A stretch of 64,000 nt of DNA from Rhodococcus sp. SMB37 (GCF_004345605.1 NZ_SLVY01000009.1:1-64000); one strand, 5' to 3'. Counted from the stretch's first letter, positions 40,340 through 52,863 are shown. Notes: generated by a model not told the origin, from the letters alone. Numbers and translations: made by a program.

Positions 40340-41490
40340 TCTCGACTCCTGTTCGGTTCCACGCCGGCGACCTCGAGCACGATTCGAGCCACTTCGGCTG
40401 CGGCACTGCGATGTCCGGCGGCCGCCGCGTTTCGTCCCATCTCGGCGAGCCGACCGGGGTCACCCAGCAACGGCGTGACCGTGTCGGCCACGAACGCCGG
40501 CGTCAGCTCTGCGTCTGTCACGATCATTCCACCACCTGCCGCCACAATCGGCCTGGCGTTGAGTTCCTGCTCGCCGTTCCCGTGCGGTAAGGGCACGTAC
40601 ACCGCCGGTAGTCCCACGGCGGAGACCTCGGCCACCGTCATCGCGCCAGAGCGGCAGACCACCGCGTCCGCCGCCGAATAAGCGAGGTCCATGCGTTCGA
40701 GATACGGCACAGCCACATAGGGGGCCTCGGCGTGACCCGGATGGGCGGGAATGTCGATGGTGTTCTTCGGACCGTGGGCGTGCAGGACAGCGACACCGGC
40801 CTCTGCGAGGCCTGCCGCGGCACCGACCACTGCGTCATTGAGCGACCGTGCGCCCTGCGAGCCTCCGAACACCAGCAGCACCGGCACGTCGTCGGGGAGT
40901 CCGAAGTGGCGACGTGCTTCGGCGCGCAGCGACGCGCGGTCGAGTTCGGTGATCGAGGACCGTACCGGGATCCCCACGATCTCGGCCTCGCCCTTCCTCC
41001 TGATGCCGGACCCGGGGACGGCGGCAAGCACGCGGGCGGCGCGCAGAGCACCGATCTTGTTGGCGATTCCTGCGCTGGCATTCGCCTCGTGGACGACGAC
41101 GGGGATGCGACGTCGTCGACGCAAGACTCCCCGGCCTGCCGCGAGGTAGGCGGGGAGCGCGACGTATCCGCCGAAGCCGACGACGACGTCCGCGTCGACG
41201 CGGTCGAGTACGTCGCGGGTGCGCCGGACGGACGCCACCACTCGCGCGGGGAGCTCGAGGAGGTCGAGCGTGGGTTTGCGTGGCAGCGGTACCGGAGGGA
41301 TCAGTTCGAGCGGGTACCCGCGGCGCGGCACCAGTGTCGTCTCGAGGCCACGTGAGGTTCCGAGGGCGGTCACGGCAGCGCCCGGTATCAGTTCACGAAT
41401 CGCGTCGGCCACCGCGAGGGCCGGCTCGATGTGCCCGGCCGTACCGCCTCCTGCCACCACCACGGACAGTCCTGGCTTGTCCCCACTCAC
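40336..41490 (-). CDS. murG: UDP-GlcNAc--undecaprenyl-pyrophosphoryl-MurNAc-pentapeptide transferase
   Basis: MurG converts lipid I to lipid II on the inner face of the membrane. The 384-residue GT-B enzyme has the glycine-rich loop [49 protein letters not shown], and the C-terminal UDP-GlcNAc site [20 protein letters not shown]. It overlaps the ftsW stop and the murC start by four bases each. Confidence 0.97.
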   Translation of the reverse strand: MSGDKPGLSVVVAGGGTAGHIEPALAVADAIRELIPGAAVTALGTSRGLETTLVPRRGYPLELIPPVPLPRKPTLDLLELPARVVASVRRTRDVLDRVDADVVVGFGGYVALPAYLAAGRGVLRRRRRIPVVVHEANASAGIANKIGALRAARVLAAVPGSGIRRKGEAEIVGIPVRSSITELDRASLRAEARRHFGLPDDVPVLLVFGGSQGARSLNDAVVGAAAGLAEAGVAVLHAHGPKNTIDIPAHPGHAEAPYVAVPYLERMDLAYSAADAVVCRSGAMTVAEVSAVGLPAVYVPLPHGNGEQELNARPIVAAGGGMIVTDAELTPAFVADTVTPLLGDPGRLAEMGRNAAAAGHRSAAAEVARIVLEVAGVEPNRSRE

Positions 41491-43007
41491 CTACGATTTC
41501 CTCGCTCTCCGGTCCTGCCATTACCGTCGCGCCTTCGTGTGTTCTGCGAAGCCGCGCGGCCGTTCTTCGTGCGTTCTGGTTGGGAGCCACGGGCGCGAGC
41601 GCCCCCTGTATCACGGGCGCGAGCGCTGTCCGCTGCGCGTCGGCGAGTGGCTGTAGCGGCAGGTGCTCGTCGTGTCCGCGTTGCCACTGCGGTTCCGCCC
41701 GCGCGGGGATTCCCGCGGCCGCGCGGCGAATTCGCTCCGTGGAGCGACCCGCCTGGGGCGTCACTACGCGCGGGGCGGTAGGCCTCGGGCTTACGGATCT
41801 TCATGATCCGGGCGAGCCGCCCGTCCTGGCCGGCATGCAGTGCTGCGATCGCCTCCGGTTCGTGTCTTGCGGCGTTCGCAATCAGGCCGAACATGAGCAG
41901 CGTGGTGGCGGTGGAGGTGCCGCCTGCCGATACCAGTGGAAGCTGCAGGCCGGTCACGGGCAGCAGTCCGACGACGTAGCCGACGTTGATGAATGCCTGG
42001 CCGATGATCCACACCGTGGCAGTGGCGGTGAACAATCGGAGGAACGGATCGACCGAGCGCATGGCGATGCGCAGGCCCACATAGGCGAAGAGGGCAAACA
42101 GGCCGATTACGGCGACACCGCCGATGAAGCCGAGTTCTTCGCCGATGATCGCGAAGATGAAGTCGTTGTGGGCGTTCGGCAGGTAGCTCCATTTGGCACG
42201 GCTCTGACCGAGGCCTCGACCCCAGATACCGCCGTCGGCGAGCGAAAAGCGTGCCTGTCGTGCTTGGTACCCGGCGCCTTGTGGGTCCTCGCCCGGGTTG
42301 AAGAAGGCACGGACGCGCGCCGAGCGATATCCGGCGGTCAATGCGAGGACTGTGGCGCTCGCCACTGCGGTACCGACGATTCCGAGGAAGATCTTCAGAG
42401 GCAGGCCGGCGAACCACAGCAGGGCCAGCACGACGATGATGAGCGAGACGGTCGTCCCGAGGTCGGGCTGCAGGACGATGAGGATGGTCACCAGCAGTGC
42501 CGCGGGAACGAGCGGCACGATCATTTCTTTGAGGGTGGAGTTCTCCCCGCGCCTCGACGCCAGTACGTGTGCACCCCACATCGCGATCGTGATCTTCGCG
42601 ATCTCCGATGGCTGCAGGGATATACCTGCGACGACGAACCATCCGCGGGTGCCCTGAGATTCGGTTCCGATTCCGGGGATCAGCACGAGCGCGAGCAGCA
42701 CCACCGACACTGCGAACGCCGGGAATGCGAACCGGCGCATCGTGCGCACCGGGATCTGCAGGGCAATGTAGAAGGCGACGAAGCCGACGCAGGCGAACAC
42801 GATCTGCGACCTGAACATCCGGTACGGCGAGTCCTCGGCCGCTACCGCTTCCACGCTCGACGACGAGAGCACCATCACGAGGCCCAGCACCGTGAGCAGT
42901 ACAGCGATGGTGACGACGAGGTGGAACGACGCGAGGGGTCGCGCCATCCACAATCCGATCCGGCCGCGCGCGGTCGGTGACGGTGAGCTGCCCTGCGGCG
43001 AGGTCAC
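41487..43007 (-). CDS. ftsW: SEDS-family peptidoglycan polymerase FtsW
   Basis: FtsW polymerises lipid II at the septum with FtsI. The 506-residue protein has about ten transmembrane helices beginning [18 protein letters not shown]. Signature motifs are [40 protein letters not shown] and [20 protein letters not shown], ending [20 protein letters not shown]. The basic, Arg-rich cytoplasmic tail ([20 protein letters not shown]) is long, as in mycobacteria. It overlaps the murD stop by four bases. Confidence 0.96.
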   Translation of the reverse strand: MTSPQGSSPSPTARGRIGLWMARPLASFHLVVTIAVLLTVLGLVMVLSSSSVEAVAAEDSPYRMFRSQIVFACVGFVAFYIALQIPVRTMRRFAFPAFAVSVVLLALVLIPGIGTESQGTRGWFVVAGISLQPSEIAKITIAMWGAHVLASRRGENSTLKEMIVPLVPAALLVTILIVLQPDLGTTVSLIIVVLALLWFAGLPLKIFLGIVGTAVASATVLALTAGYRSARVRAFFNPGEDPQGAGYQARQARFSLADGGIWGRGLGQSRAKWSYLPNAHNDFIFAIIGEELGFIGGVAVIGLFALFAYVGLRIAMRSVDPFLRLFTATATVWIIGQAFINVGYVVGLLPVTGLQLPLVSAGGTSTATTLLMFGLIANAARHEPEAIAALHAGQDGRLARIMKIRKPEAYRPARSDAPGGSLHGANSPRGRGNPRAGGTAVATRTRRAPAATATRRRAADSARARDTGGARARGSQPERTKNGRAASQNTRRRDGNGRTGERGNRR

Positions 43008-44560
43008 CGGGGTGTCCCACTCCCGCGCAGTTCGTCGACCGCGGCCGCAAAACTGCGTCCACGCTGGGCGTAGTCGGCGAACATGTCGAGCGACGCCGCG
43101 GCCGGCGCCAGCAGAACAGCGTGTCCCGGGGAGGCGAGTGCGGCTGCCTCACGAACCGCAATGCGCATCGCGTCGGGTCCGTCGGCGCCGGGTGCGCTCA
43201 CCCGACGTAGCTCCGGCGTGGGTCCGCTACCCTGCTTCACTGCACTGCCCTGCCCCGGTTCACCGCCCTGACCGACTTCACTGCCGTGACTGCTCATTGC
43301 CCCATCGTCGCGCGTGTCGACCAGGACCACGGGGACGCCGGGGGCGTGTCGTGCCAGAGCGTCCGCGATCTGTCCGGCGTCACGCCCGAGCAGAACGGCC
43401 CCGGTCAGTCGCGGCGCGACATCGGCGACCAGGTCGTCGACGCGCGCGCCCTTGAGCAATCCGCCTGCGATCCACACGACGGCATCGCGGGCCAGCAGGG
43501 AGCTTCGGGCCGCGTGCGGGTTGGTGGCCTTCGAGTCGTCGATGTAGTCGACGCCGTCGACGGTGCCCACCGGTGCGGCACGGTGGGGGCCGACCTGGTG
43601 TCGGCGCAGTCCGTCGTGCACCGCCGCTTCCGGTACGTCGATCGCGCGGGCCAATGCGGCGGCGGCCAGCGCGTCGGACAGACCGGCCGGGCCGGCCGGA
43701 GTCACGTCGGCGACCGACGCGAGGACGGCTGAGTCGGCGAAGGCCCGGTCTACGAGCACGTCTCCGCTGATGCCGAGCTGCCCTGCGTCCGGATATCCGA
43801 GGGTGAACCCGACGGTGAGGACGGCTTGGGAGCGTTCGCGGAGTCCACCGGCGATCTGGTCGTCCAGTCCGAGGACTCCGACCGCGCCGGTCAGTGCGCC
43901 GAGCTTGGCGTCGATGTAGTTCTCGATGCCACCGTGCCAGTCGAGGTGGTCTTCGGCAATGTTGAGGATGACGCCGGCCGCGGGCCGCACGGAGGGCGCC
44001 CAGTGGAGTTGGAACGACGACAGTTCGACGGCGAGGACGTCGGCTCGACGGTCGTCACGCCGCAACGCGTCCAGTACGGGCAGGCCGATGTTGCCGCATG
44101 CCACGGAGGAGATACCGGCCGATTCGAGGATCGCGTGCAGCATCATCGTCGTGGTCGTCTTGCCGTTCGTGCCGGTCACGACGAGCCACCGTCTGGCCGG
44201 GCCGTAGATCTCGGCCTGGTCGATGCGCCACGACAGTTCTATGTCGCCCCAGATGGGGACCGCAGCGCCTGCAGCACGCGAGAGCAGCGGCGCGTCGGGT
44301 GGGAAGCCGGGGCTGGTGACGACGAGGGCGAATTCGCGCATGGTTACGGCGTTGTCGTCTGCGATGTCCTCGAGCAAGGCGTCGAGTTCGATGGTGTCGG
44401 CGCCGAGCTCGACGGAGTGTGCCAGCGCGTCGGGATTGCGGTCGGTGACGGTCACACGAGCCCCGAGATCGAGCAGTGGCCTGATGGTGGCGCGACCCGA
44501 GATCCCGGCGCCGGCGACGAGAACGCGCGCTCCGTGCAGTCGCTGCAGTTCATCCGTCAC
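43004..44560 (-). CDS. murD: UDP-N-acetylmuramoyl-L-alanine--D-glutamate ligase
   Basis: MurD adds D-Glu to UDP-MurNAc-L-Ala. The 518-residue protein has the Rossmann start [20 protein letters not shown], the P-loop [35 protein letters not shown] and the C-terminal [15 protein letters not shown] Ser/Gly-rich insert ([20 protein letters not shown]) near residue 440 is unusual. GTG at 44560 is chosen, four bases after the mraY stop; the open frame upstream is not homologous. Confidence 0.96.
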   Translation of the reverse strand: MTDELQRLHGARVLVAGAGISGRATIRPLLDLGARVTVTDRNPDALAHSVELGADTIELDALLEDIADDNAVTMREFALVVTSPGFPPDAPLLSRAAGAAVPIWGDIELSWRIDQAEIYGPARRWLVVTGTNGKTTTTMMLHAILESAGISSVACGNIGLPVLDALRRDDRRADVLAVELSSFQLHWAPSVRPAAGVILNIAEDHLDWHGGIENYIDAKLGALTGAVGVLGLDDQIAGGLRERSQAVLTVGFTLGYPDAGQLGISGDVLVDRAFADSAVLASVADVTPAGPAGLSDALAAAALARAIDVPEAAVHDGLRRHQVGPHRAAPVGTVDGVDYIDDSKATNPHAARSSLLARDAVVWIAGGLLKGARVDDLVADVAPRLTGAVLLGRDAGQIADALARHAPGVPVVLVDTRDDGAMSSHGSEVGQGGEPGQGSAVKQGSGPTPELRRVSAPGADGPDAMRIAVREAAALASPGHAVLLAPAAASLDMFADYAQRGRSFAAAVDELRGSGTPR

Positions 44561-44564
44561 GATG

Positions 44565-45644
44565 TCAGTCTCCGATCGCCGCAAGGTACTCGCTGTAGAA
44601 CAGCGCGAGGCCCATGGCCGAGGCGATTCCGGCAAGCAACCAGAATCTGATGATCACCGTGGTTTCCGCCCACCCACCGAGCTCGAAATGATGGTGGAAC
44701 GGTGCCATCCGGAAGACACGGCGTCTGCTGGAGCGGAAGACCGCCACCTGGATGACCACCGAGGCGGCCTCTGCGACGAACAGTGCACCGATGACGACCA
44801 TGAGGAGCTCGGTCCGGGTGGTGACAGACAGGCCGGCGAGCATGCCGCCGAGGGCCAGCGAGCCGGTGTCGCCCATGAAGATCTTTGCAGGTGCCGCGTT
44901 CCACCACAGGAAGCCGAGGCAGGCCGCACCCCCTGCAGCGCACAGAAGTGCCAGATCGAGCGGGTCGCGCACGTCGTAGCATCCGGCGGTGGGCTCCACT
45001 GCGCACGCGTTCCGGTACTGCCAGAAGGTGATGATCACGTATGCGCCGAGCACGAGCGCCATCGCACCCGCGGCAAGGCCGTCGAGGCCGTCCGTGAGGT
45101 TCACGGCGTTCGACCAGGCGCTCACGAGCAGGTAGACGAAAAGGATGAAGACGATCGATCCCATCGACACGGTCGCGATGTCGCGCACGTACGACAGATC
45201 GGTACTCGCCGGCGACAGGCCGTCGGAATTGCGGAACTGAAGTGCCAGGATGCCGAACACCACCGCGACGATCAGCTGACCGACCAGCTTCGCGGTCTTG
45301 TTCAGACCGAGATTCCGCTGTTTGCGGATCTTGATGAAGTCGTCGAGGAACCCGACGCCGCCCAGCGCGGTGGTCAATCCCAGCACCAGCAGACCCGAGG
45401 CCGACGGTCCTTCCGCGTCGTAGGCCAGACCGATCAGGTGTGAACCCCAGTACCCGGCCCACAGACCCGCGAGGATCGCGACTCCACCCATCGTGGGGGT
45501 ACCGCGCTTCGCCTGATGGCTCTGCGGTCCCTCGACCCGGATCTCCTGTCCGAAGCCCTGCCGGGAGAACGCCTTGATCAACACGGGCGTGAGCAGAATC
45601 GACACCGCGAGTGCGATACCCGCGGCGAATAGGATCTGTCTCAC
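44565..45644 (-). CDS. mraY: Phospho-N-acetylmuramoyl-pentapeptide transferase
   Basis: MraY transfers phospho-MurNAc-pentapeptide to undecaprenyl phosphate, making lipid I. The 359-residue protein has ten transmembrane segments. Catalytic motifs are [36 protein letters not shown] (Asp-Asp pair), [12 protein letters not shown] and [20 protein letters not shown]. Its ATG overlaps the murF stop by four bases. Confidence 0.97.
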   Translation of the reverse strand: MRQILFAAGIALAVSILLTPVLIKAFSRQGFGQEIRVEGPQSHQAKRGTPTMGGVAILAGLWAGYWGSHLIGLAYDAEGPSASGLLVLGLTTALGGVGFLDDFIKIRKQRNLGLNKTAKLVGQLIVAVVFGILALQFRNSDGLSPASTDLSYVRDIATVSMGSIVFILFVYLLVSAWSNAVNLTDGLDGLAAGAMALVLGAYVIITFWQYRNACAVEPTAGCYDVRDPLDLALLCAAGGAACLGFLWWNAAPAKIFMGDTGSLALGGMLAGLSVTTRTELLMVVIGALFVAEAASVVIQVAVFRSSRRRVFRMAPFHHHFELGGWAETTVIIRFWLLAGIASAMGLALFYSEYLAAIGD

Positions 45645-47167
45645 CGTGCAGCCTCCGTCTCCAGAACAGCGTTGTCATTTCCGAGCAGAGCCTCAGCGAC
45701 CGACCACAGGCCGACCGACTGCGACGCTTTTACCAACACGATGTCTCCGGGGCCGACCTCGTCACGCAGAAGCGCGATCGCTGCGTCGGCATCGGGCACG
45801 TGGCTTGCTTCCTCGCCCCAGGATCCTTCCATCACCGCACCCTGGAAAAGACCCCGGACCGGTCGCGTAGCACCGACCGCGACGATGCGGGTGATGTCGA
45901 GGCGCACAGCGAATCGGCCGACTGCGTCGTGTTCGACGACGGAATCGTCGCCCAGCTCCCCCATTTCACCGAGAACCGCGAAAGTCCGACGCCGGGTCGG
46001 TCCGCTGCGAGCCACTGTTGCGAGCGCCTTGAGTGCTGCTCGCATCGAATCCGGGTTCGCGTTGTATGCGTCGTCGATGACCGTGACTCCGTCGGCACGG
46101 GTGGTCACGGCCATCCGGTGCGCCGAGACCGCAGCTGCGCCGGACAGGGCGGTGGCGGCCTGGTGGGGCGTGGCGCCGCATTCGAGTGCGATCGCGATCG
46201 CAGTGAGCGCGTTTCCGACCTGGTGCTCCCCGTGCACGGCGAGCGTGACGGGTACGCGCTGCTCGTTTCCGGTCGCGTGGTCGGTGATCACGAGGGTGAA
46301 CGTCGGTCGGGCGGCGCCGTCGAGAGTGATGTCGGTGGCTACGACCGCAGCCGTGCCGGAGCTTCCGACGGTGACCACCCGTGCGCGGGTCCGCCCCGCC
46401 ATGCGTGCCACGAGCGTGTCGTCGGCGTTGAGGATCGCGACGCCACCGTCGGCGTCGGACGGGAGGGCTTCGACGAGTTCCCCTTTGGTCTGCGCGATCA
46501 CTTCCTGCGAGCCGAACTCACCGAGGTGGGCTGTGCCGACGTTGAGGACTGCACCGATCCGGGGCGGTGCGATCTGTGCGAGGGCTGCGATGTGGCCGGG
46601 TCCGCGCGCGGACATCTCGAGTACGAGGAAACGGGTGTCGCCGGTGGCGCGCAACGCTGTCCAGGGGTGACCGAGTTCGTTGTTGAAGGAACCCGGTGGT
46701 GCCACCACGGGCCCGAGTGGTGCGAGTACCGCCGCGATGAGGTCTTTCGTTGAGGTTTTCCCGGACGACCCGGTCACTCCGATCACGGTCAGTCCCCCGT
46801 CGACGAGTTCGTCGACAACCGCCCGGGCGAGTTTCGCGAGGCCGGTCAGCACTGCCGCGCCGGATCCGTCCGCGTCGTGCTCGAGCGCCAGCGCATTGGT
46901 CTCGGCCGCAGCCGTGGACGGGACGACGATGGCGGGCACCCCGACCGGGCGCGCCGCGAGGACGGCGACTGCGCCCGCTGCGACCGCGGCCCTCGCGTGA
47001 TCGTGGCCGTCGGCATTCGCACCGGGCAACGCGAGGAACAGGCCGCCCGGGGCGATCCGACGGGAATCGAATTCGACTGTGCCGGTGACTTCGACGGTCG
47101 GGTCGTCGACGTCGTGCAAGGCGCCCCCGACCACCTCAGCGATCCGAGCCAGTGTCATCGGGATCAT
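45641..47167 (-). CDS. murF: UDP-N-acetylmuramoyl-tripeptide--D-alanyl-D-alanine ligase
   Basis: MurF adds D-Ala-D-Ala to complete the pentapeptide. The 508-residue ligase shows the P-loop [51 protein letters not shown] and the C-terminal [17 protein letters not shown]. The ATG at 47167 overlaps the murE stop (ATGA). Codon usage and GC match the neighbours. Confidence 0.97.
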   Translation of the reverse strand: MIPMTLARIAEVVGGALHDVDDPTVEVTGTVEFDSRRIAPGGLFLALPGANADGHDHARAAVAAGAVAVLAARPVGVPAIVVPSTAAAETNALALEHDADGSGAAVLTGLAKLARAVVDELVDGGLTVIGVTGSSGKTSTKDLIAAVLAPLGPVVAPPGSFNNELGHPWTALRATGDTRFLVLEMSARGPGHIAALAQIAPPRIGAVLNVGTAHLGEFGSQEVIAQTKGELVEALPSDADGGVAILNADDTLVARMAGRTRARVVTVGSSGTAAVVATDITLDGAARPTFTLVITDHATGNEQRVPVTLAVHGEHQVGNALTAIAIALECGATPHQAATALSGAAAVSAHRMAVTTRADGVTVIDDAYNANPDSMRAALKALATVARSGPTRRRTFAVLGEMGELGDDSVVEHDAVGRFAVRLDITRIVAVGATRPVRGLFQGAVMEGSWGEEASHVPDADAAIALLRDEVGPGDIVLVKASQSVGLWSVAEALLGNDNAVLETEAAR

Positions 47168-48801
47168 TCCGTGCCTCCGCTGCGCTGATGCCGCCCGATC
47201 GCCGCCGCGAGTACCTCGCGATCGTCGAACGGATGCTTGACTCCGCCGATCTCCTGGCCACGCTCGTGACCTTTGCCTGCGATGAGCACGACGTCGCCTG
47301 GGCGCGCCCATGCGACAGCAGCGTCGATCGCAGCAGCCCGGTCACCGATCTCCCGGATCTCACCACGCCGGTCCTGTGGGAGCGCGTGGGCGCCCTCGAG
47401 CACTGCGGCGCGAATCGAGGCAGGGTCCTCGGTCCGAGGATTGTCGTCGGTGACGACGAGGAGTTCTGCCGATGCCGCAACCGAACCCATGAGCGGACGC
47501 TTCCCGCGGTCGCGATCACCGCCCGCGCCGACGACGACGGCGATGCGTCCCGTCGTGCCGCGTCGCAGGGTGGAGATGACGGCCTCGAGCGCTGCGGGTT
47601 TGTGCGCGTAATCGACGACCGCGAGGAACTTCTGTCCGCGGTCGATGCGCTCGACGCGACCCGGGACGTCGACGCTCCCGATTCCACGAGCGGCCACGTC
47701 GACATCGACTCCGACTGCGGAGCAGAGCGCAATGGCGAGGGACGCGTTGGCGACGTTGTACCGTCCCGGCAGCCGCACACTGACCCGATGGGCTATGCCG
47801 GCGGGGTCGGTCAGACTGAATTCCTGGGTGCCGGCGGGGTCGGATGCGACGTCGGTCACCGTCCAGTCCGCGACCGTGCTCCCGGTCTCGTCGCTCGACA
47901 CCGTCCGCACAACGGCGGGATCGCCGTCATTCACAGCACGAGCGATCTCCGCCATGCGGGTGCCCCACTCGTCGTCGACGCACACGACGGCCCGTCGTGC
48001 GTGAACTGGCGAGTCGGGCGCGAACAAGCGTGCCTTGGCAGCAAAGTAGTCGTCGAGATCCTTGTGGAAGTCGAGGTGATCCTGTGACAGGTTCGTGAAC
48101 CCACCGACCGCGAACTCGGTTGCAGCGACCCGTCCGAGGGCAAGCGCGTGGCTCGATACCTCCATCACCACCGTGTCGACACCGTGTTCGAGCATGGTCG
48201 CGAACAGCGCGTGAAGCTGCGGCGCCTCGGGGGTGGTCAGGGCGCTGGGGACTCGCTGGCCTGCGATGCGCGTCTCGACCGTGCCCACGAGACCGGTGAC
48301 CCGGCCGGCGGCATTCAGGCCCGCTTCGACGAGGTAGGACGTCGTGGTCTTGCCCGACGTTCCGGTGATACCGATGACCTGCATCCGCTCCGACGGGTGC
48401 CCGTACACGGTGGCCGACGCGACACCCAGCGCCGAACGGGGGTCCGGGTGTACCAGCACCGGCACCGGACCGAATCCTGCGGCCGCAATTGCCTCGACGC
48501 CTGCCGTGTCGGTGAGGACGGCCACAGCACCGCGCTCGAGTGCTGTGCCGGTGAAGGCTGCCCCGTGCGCGCGAGCACCCGGCAGCGCAGCGAACAGGTC
48601 GCCCGGCCGGATCCGCTGGGCACTCAGGTCGATTCCCGTCACGACCCCGCCTGCCTCAGCGGCGCCTCCCGATGTCACAGCAGGCCCCACCGCAACGAGA
48701 TCGGCGCTGATGACGTCGGCCAGATCCCAGAGGGAGGTCATCGGCGGATGCTCGGGTCGGCGTCCCTCCTCGGGGGGAGTCGGATCCGGACTCGATGGCA
48801 C
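47164..48801 (-). CDS. murE: UDP-N-acetylmuramoyl-L-alanyl-D-glutamate--meso-diaminopimelate ligase
   Basis: MurE adds meso-DAP to UDP-MurNAc-dipeptide. The enzyme has the P-loop [52 protein letters not shown] and the substrate-specificity motif [16 protein letters not shown] selects meso-DAP. GTG at 48801 is preferred because AGAGGA lies nine bases upstream; a GTG at 48861 would add 20 residues. It follows ftsI by a 165-base gap, and its stop overlaps murF. Confidence 0.94.
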   Translation of the reverse strand: MPSSPDPTPPEEGRRPEHPPMTSLWDLADVISADLVAVGPAVTSGGAAEAGGVVTGIDLSAQRIRPGDLFAALPGARAHGAAFTGTALERGAVAVLTDTAGVEAIAAAGFGPVPVLVHPDPRSALGVASATVYGHPSERMQVIGITGTSGKTTTSYLVEAGLNAAGRVTGLVGTVETRIAGQRVPSALTTPEAPQLHALFATMLEHGVDTVVMEVSSHALALGRVAATEFAVGGFTNLSQDHLDFHKDLDDYFAAKARLFAPDSPVHARRAVVCVDDEWGTRMAEIARAVNDGDPAVVRTVSSDETGSTVADWTVTDVASDPAGTQEFSLTDPAGIAHRVSVRLPGRYNVANASLAIALCSAVGVDVDVAARGIGSVDVPGRVERIDRGQKFLAVVDYAHKPAALEAVISTLRRGTTGRIAVVVGAGGDRDRGKRPLMGSVAASAELLVVTDDNPRTEDPASIRAAVLEGAHALPQDRRGEIREIGDRAAAIDAAVAWARPGDVVLIAGKGHERGQEIGGVKHPFDDREVLAAAIGRHQRSGGTE

Positions 48802-48966
48802 AGGTACAAGTTCCTCTCTTGCGGCATCCCGCTGCTGTTCTCGATCGGTGCCGGACTGCACCGTGGTGTCACGTTACCGACGTGTCAGGTTACCCAGACT
48901 GCGAGGCTGCACCGACACGCGTCAGCGCTCTCGAGTATGAGGGGCGGCCGCGCGCGGACATCAGGA

Positions 48967-50877
48967 TCAATCGACCTGGAGAATCAGCTTGCCACCCGGG
49001 TCCGGCGACAGCGGCACTGCGGCGCGCTGCAACAGCCACGACGCGATATCGCGGAACAGCGGCGCCGCGGACTGACCGCCGGTGCCGTCGGAGCTACGTG
49101 TGGGTGCGTCGAGCATGATCCCGATCACGTACTTGGGGTCGTCCGACGGTGCGATACCCGCGAAGGTGATCCAGTAGTCCGAGTTCGAGTAGCACCCGCA
49201 ATTGGGATCGATCTGCTGGGCGGTACCGGTCTTGCCTGCGATCTGGTATCCCTCGATCGCAGCCTGCGCCCCTGTCCCTTGTTGATTGCCCGTGTCGGAT
49301 TGCACAACCGACCGGAACATGTCGCGAACGGTGGCCGCTGTCTGCGGACTGACGACACGGATCGGTTCGGGTGATTCCGTTTCGGTTCGGGTGCCGTCGG
49401 GACCGATGGTCGCGTTGACGATGCGGGGCGGAATGCGCTCACCGTCGTTGGCGATCGCCTGATAGATCCCGGTCATCTGCAGCAATGTCATCGACAGCCC
49501 CTGCCCGATCGGCAGGTTCGCGAACGTACCGCCCGACCACTGCTCGCGACTGGGCACCAATCCTCCGGACTCACCCGGGAGCCCTACCTCGGTACGTTGG
49601 CCCAGGCCGAACAGGTCGAGCATGTCGGCGAACCGGTCCTCGCCGACGCGTTGTGCAAGCATCAGCGTGCCCACGTTGGACGACTTCCCGAAGACTCCGG
49701 TCGTGGTGAACGGCACGACGCCGTGGTCCCACGCGTCTTTGACAGTGACCCCCGACATGTCGATGCTGCCGGGGACCTGCAGGACCTCGTCCGGCGTCGT
49801 GAGGCCGTCCTCGATGGCGGCAGCGGCTGTGATGATCTTGTTCACCGAGCCGGGTTCGAATGGCGAAGCAACCGCCGGATTGCCTTGCTGTGCGGAAGCA
49901 GGATTGTTGGCGACGCCGATGGACGGGTCGAACGTGCTGTCGTTGGACATCGCCAGCACCTGACCGGTCTGCGCATCGAGCACGACCGCCGAGGCGTTGT
50001 CGGCGCCGGACAGGTCTTTCGCTCGCTGCACCTGCTGCTGCACGTGGTATTGGATGTCGTTGTCGATGGTGAGCTCGATGGACGAACCGTCCACGGCGGG
50101 GTGCTGGTCGCGCCAGCTCCCCGGAATCACCACTCCATCCGACCCGCGGTCGTAGGTCGACGAACCATCGGTACCGGCGAGGGCCGAGTCCATGGAGGCC
50201 TCGAGGCCGATCAGCCCGTACCCGTCCCACCCGGTCGCGCCCACGATGTTCGCCGCAAGCGACCCCCCGGGATACAGCCGGATGTCCTGCCGCTCGAGTC
50301 CCACCATGCTGTACTCGTCGACGATGCCTGCCGCCACACCCGGATCGACCCCGCGGGCGAGATAGACGAACGTATCGTCGCTCTCGAGCTTGTCGAGCAC
50401 GTCCTTCTTGGGTGCGGCAGCGCCGAGTGCCTCGTGCAGTGCATCCGCCACTCCCTCGAGGTACTCGGACACCTCGGGCTGCGACGGGTCCTTCGCCCGG
50501 GCCTCGCTCAGCTCCTTCCGGACGCGAACAGGCTGGAACGTGATCGCCTTCGCTTCCATCGTGTAGGCGAGGGGATTGCCGTTCCGGTCGCTGATCGTTC
50601 CGCGCGTCGCGGGTTCCACCAGCCGGGTCGTGCGCTGGCTCGCAGCCTCCGCCGACAACTTCGGTGCCTGAAACAGCTGGATCGACAGCAATTGCGCGGC
50701 TGCGAGCGCGAGAATTGCGAAGACTGCCCAGAGACCGAGTCTGTTCCGGAACTGGAACGCAGTGGTGTCGGTCCGCCGGCGGCTCGGGCGCCATCCCGAC
50801 CCCCTCGGTACGGGACGACGCCTGGGTGCACTACTGCGCGGGCGAGCCGCACGGCGAGGGGTGGGGCCGGTCCTCAC
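48967..50877 (-). CDS. ftsI: Septal peptidoglycan transpeptidase FtsI (PbpB)
   Basis: FtsI cross-links septal peptidoglycan with FtsW. The 636-residue class B PBP has an Arg-rich N-terminal tail, one transmembrane helix (LWAVFAILALAAAQLLSIQL, ~49-68), the dimerisation domain (TRGTISDRNGNPLAYT) and the transpeptidase domain: catalytic SVNK at about 344-347, SSN at about 399-401 and KTGT in GYQIAGKTGTAQQI. It overlaps the ftsL stop by four bases. Confidence 0.97.
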   Translation of the reverse strand: MRTGPTPRRAARPRSSAPRRRPVPRGSGWRPSRRRTDTTAFQFRNRLGLWAVFAILALAAAQLLSIQLFQAPKLSAEAASQRTTRLVEPATRGTISDRNGNPLAYTMEAKAITFQPVRVRKELSEARAKDPSQPEVSEYLEGVADALHEALGAAAPKKDVLDKLESDDTFVYLARGVDPGVAAGIVDEYSMVGLERQDIRLYPGGSLAANIVGATGWDGYGLIGLEASMDSALAGTDGSSTYDRGSDGVVIPGSWRDQHPAVDGSSIELTIDNDIQYHVQQQVQRAKDLSGADNASAVVLDAQTGQVLAMSNDSTFDPSIGVANNPASAQQGNPAVASPFEPGSVNKIITAAAAIEDGLTTPDEVLQVPGSIDMSGVTVKDAWDHGVVPFTTTGVFGKSSNVGTLMLAQRVGEDRFADMLDLFGLGQRTEVGLPGESGGLVPSREQWSGGTFANLPIGQGLSMTLLQMTGIYQAIANDGERIPPRIVNATIGPDGTRTETESPEPIRVVSPQTAATVRDMFRSVVQSDTGNQQGTGAQAAIEGYQIAGKTGTAQQIDPNCGCYSNSDYWITFAGIAPSDDPKYVIGIMLDAPTRSSDGTGGQSAAPLFRDIASWLLQRAAVPLSPDPGGKLILQVD

Positions 50878-51749
50878 CGCGGTCCGGCCTCCGATCCCAC
50901 CGGCTGACCCAACTGGGACGCCTCGGGCTGTGGCAGTTCACTCACAGGCATCGATTGTTCCGCGTCCGCGGGAGGAACTGCGGCATTCCCGGGCTCCGGC
51001 GCGGCGCCGCTCTCCCGCCGTTCCGCGTCGACATCGGGTTCCGGCCCGGTAGTACTGCCCAATACGGGCTCGCCGACAGGTACCTGCCCTGCCTCGTCGG
51101 ATGCACGCGGCGCCTCTGCTGCTGCCGCCGCCCGCCGTTCGGGATCCACCGCGTCGGGTGATTCCACACCGTCGCGGGGTTCCGGCTGCTCGCCCGCCGG
51201 CGACAGCGGGCGGGGATTCTCGCGTCCGGCGCTGCCCGCCAACGGAGGCTGCACATCGCTCCGCGGCTCCGGCGCATTCAGCGGCGCCGGCGGTGCGCCC
51301 TGCGCAGCCACCGGTTCACCGACGACCTGCACCGAGCCGTCCTCGCCCACCACAAGCCGAGCGGCCTGCCCCGTCGGGATCATGCCGAGTTCGGCAGCGT
51401 GTTGCGCGAGTACCGGAGCGGTCAGACCCGCTTCGACGTCGCGCTGCAACACCGCTCGCTGCTGAAGGAGGCTCTCGTTGTACGCGCGCGCCGCACTGAG
51501 CTCGTAGGAGTCTTCCGCGGCCCGTGTCGTCAGGAGCAGCGTCACCATCATCCCGACCGCGAGCAGCGCGATGATGCTCGCCACGAACGGGATGCGTGTC
51601 GCGACGCGGCGCGCACCGGTGGTGCGCCCGCGGGTCTCGGTGGGCGAGACCAACTGTGCGGCCCGTTGATTGCGACGCTGATAGGCACGCTGCGCTGCCG
51701 TCGATCGAGCCTGCCGAGGTCGTGGCGGTGATGGCACCTGCAGGGTCAT
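50874..51749 (-). CDS. ftsL: FtsL-like divisome protein with extended tail
   Basis: The 291-residue protein has a basic N-terminus (STAAQRAYQRRNQRAAQ), a transmembrane segment (IPFVASIIALLAVGMMVTLL), a short coiled coil (ELSAARAYNESLLQQRAVLQ) and an FtsL-like end to the helix region (HAAELGMIPTGQAARLVV). Beyond residue ~150 a Glu/Pro/Ala-rich disordered tail follows, much longer than classical FtsL. It binds FtsQ and FtsB and recruits FtsWI. Position between rsmH and ftsI confirms the assignment. It begins three bases after the rsmH stop. Confidence 0.85.
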   Translation of the reverse strand: MTLQVPSPPRPRQARSTAAQRAYQRRNQRAAQLVSPTETRGRTTGARRVATRIPFVASIIALLAVGMMVTLLLTTRAAEDSYELSAARAYNESLLQQRAVLQRDVEAGLTAPVLAQHAAELGMIPTGQAARLVVGEDGSVQVVGEPVAAQGAPPAPLNAPEPRSDVQPPLAGSAGRENPRPLSPAGEQPEPRDGVESPDAVDPERRAAAAAEAPRASDEAGQVPVGEPVLGSTTGPEPDVDAERRESGAAPEPGNAAVPPADAEQSMPVSELPQPEASQLGQPVGSEAGPR

Positions 51750-51752
51750 CGG

Positions 51753-52763
51753 TTACCTCCTGGCGATTCTTTCTGCGGCACGCAGTCGGACGGGCGCCGA
51801 GCGTGGGTTCTTGTCGATCTCGTCGTCGGACGCGCGCTCTGCACCCCGCGTCAGGATCCGAAGTTCCGGACCCATTCCAGGCAGCTCCACCGGAAGACCC
51901 TCCGGGCTACGCGATTTCGAGCGCGGTGTCAGCTCCTGCTTGACGACACGGTCTTCGAGTGACTGGTAGGACATGAACACGACCCGGCCCCCGATCGCGA
52001 GGGAATCGAGCGCCGCGGGAATCGCCGCACGCAACGAGTCGAGCTCGCCGTTGACCTCGACGCGCAGAGCCTGGAACGTGCGCTTGGCGGGGTGTCCGCC
52101 GGTCCGTCGCGACGCAGCGGGAATCGTCCGGTACAGAAGTTCGACGAGCTCGCCGCTGTTCCGGAACGGCGACTTCTCGCGCGCCCGCAGAATCTCGGAC
52201 GCGATCTTCCCGGCGAATCGCTCCTCGCCGTAGGTACTGAGGATCCGGGCGAGATCACCGTGCCCGTAGGTGTTGAGCACGTCGGCGGCCGTGATTCCGG
52301 TGGTGGGGTCCATGCGCATGTCCAGCGGCGCATCCTTCGAGTACGCGAATCCGCGGTCGGCCTCGTCGAGCTGCATCGACGACACGCCGAGGTCGAACAG
52401 GATCGCGTGAACCGACCCGACCCGATCGAGCCCTACCCGATCGAGCGCGTCCTCGATCCCGTCGTAGCGGGTGTGGACGAAGTCCGCGCGGTCGGAGAAC
52501 TCGGCCAAACGGCTACGCGCGATGTCCAGAGCATCGGGATCGCGATCGAGCCCTACCAACCTGAGCCCGGGGAAGGTCCGCAGAAAATGCTCGGAGTGAC
52601 CACCCAGACCGAGGGTGGCATCGACGTACACCGCACCTGTCCCGCCAGGGCCGGCTGCTTCGATTGCCGGACCGAGAAGTTCGACGGCTCGATCGAGCAG
52701 TACCGGGACGTGACCGAATCCGTCGCCGTTCGTGTCCGCGGCGTCATCCTCGCCGTCCACCAT
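51753..52763 (-). CDS. rsmH: 16S rRNA (cytosine-1402-N4) methyltransferase RsmH
   Basis: RsmH (MraW) methylates C1402 of 16S rRNA using S-adenosylmethionine. The 336-residue protein has the SAM site [38 protein letters not shown] and [18 protein letters not shown], then the insert domain [20 protein letters not shown] and [16 protein letters not shown] at 52763 has GGAGGA five bases upstream. The 240-base gap before it holds the mraW RNA motif. Confidence 0.97.
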   Translation of the reverse strand: MVDGEDDAADTNGDGFGHVPVLLDRAVELLGPAIEAAGPGGTGAVYVDATLGLGGHSEHFLRTFPGLRLVGLDRDPDALDIARSRLAEFSDRADFVHTRYDGIEDALDRVGLDRVGSVHAILFDLGVSSMQLDEADRGFAYSKDAPLDMRMDPTTGITAADVLNTYGHGDLARILSTYGEERFAGKIASEILRAREKSPFRNSGELVELLYRTIPAASRRTGGHPAKRTFQALRVEVNGELDSLRAAIPAALDSLAIGGRVVFMSYQSLEDRVVKQELTPRSKSRSPEGLPVELPGMGPELRILTRGAERASDDEIDKNPRSAPVRLRAAERIARR

Positions 52764-52863
52764 GTGGTCCTCCGGAATCCTGCTCGTTCGATGCGGGCCA
52801 CTCGGGCCATTCGATCTTGGTGATCGGTCGGATGGTCTGGATATGGCGGCGGCGAATGCCAGG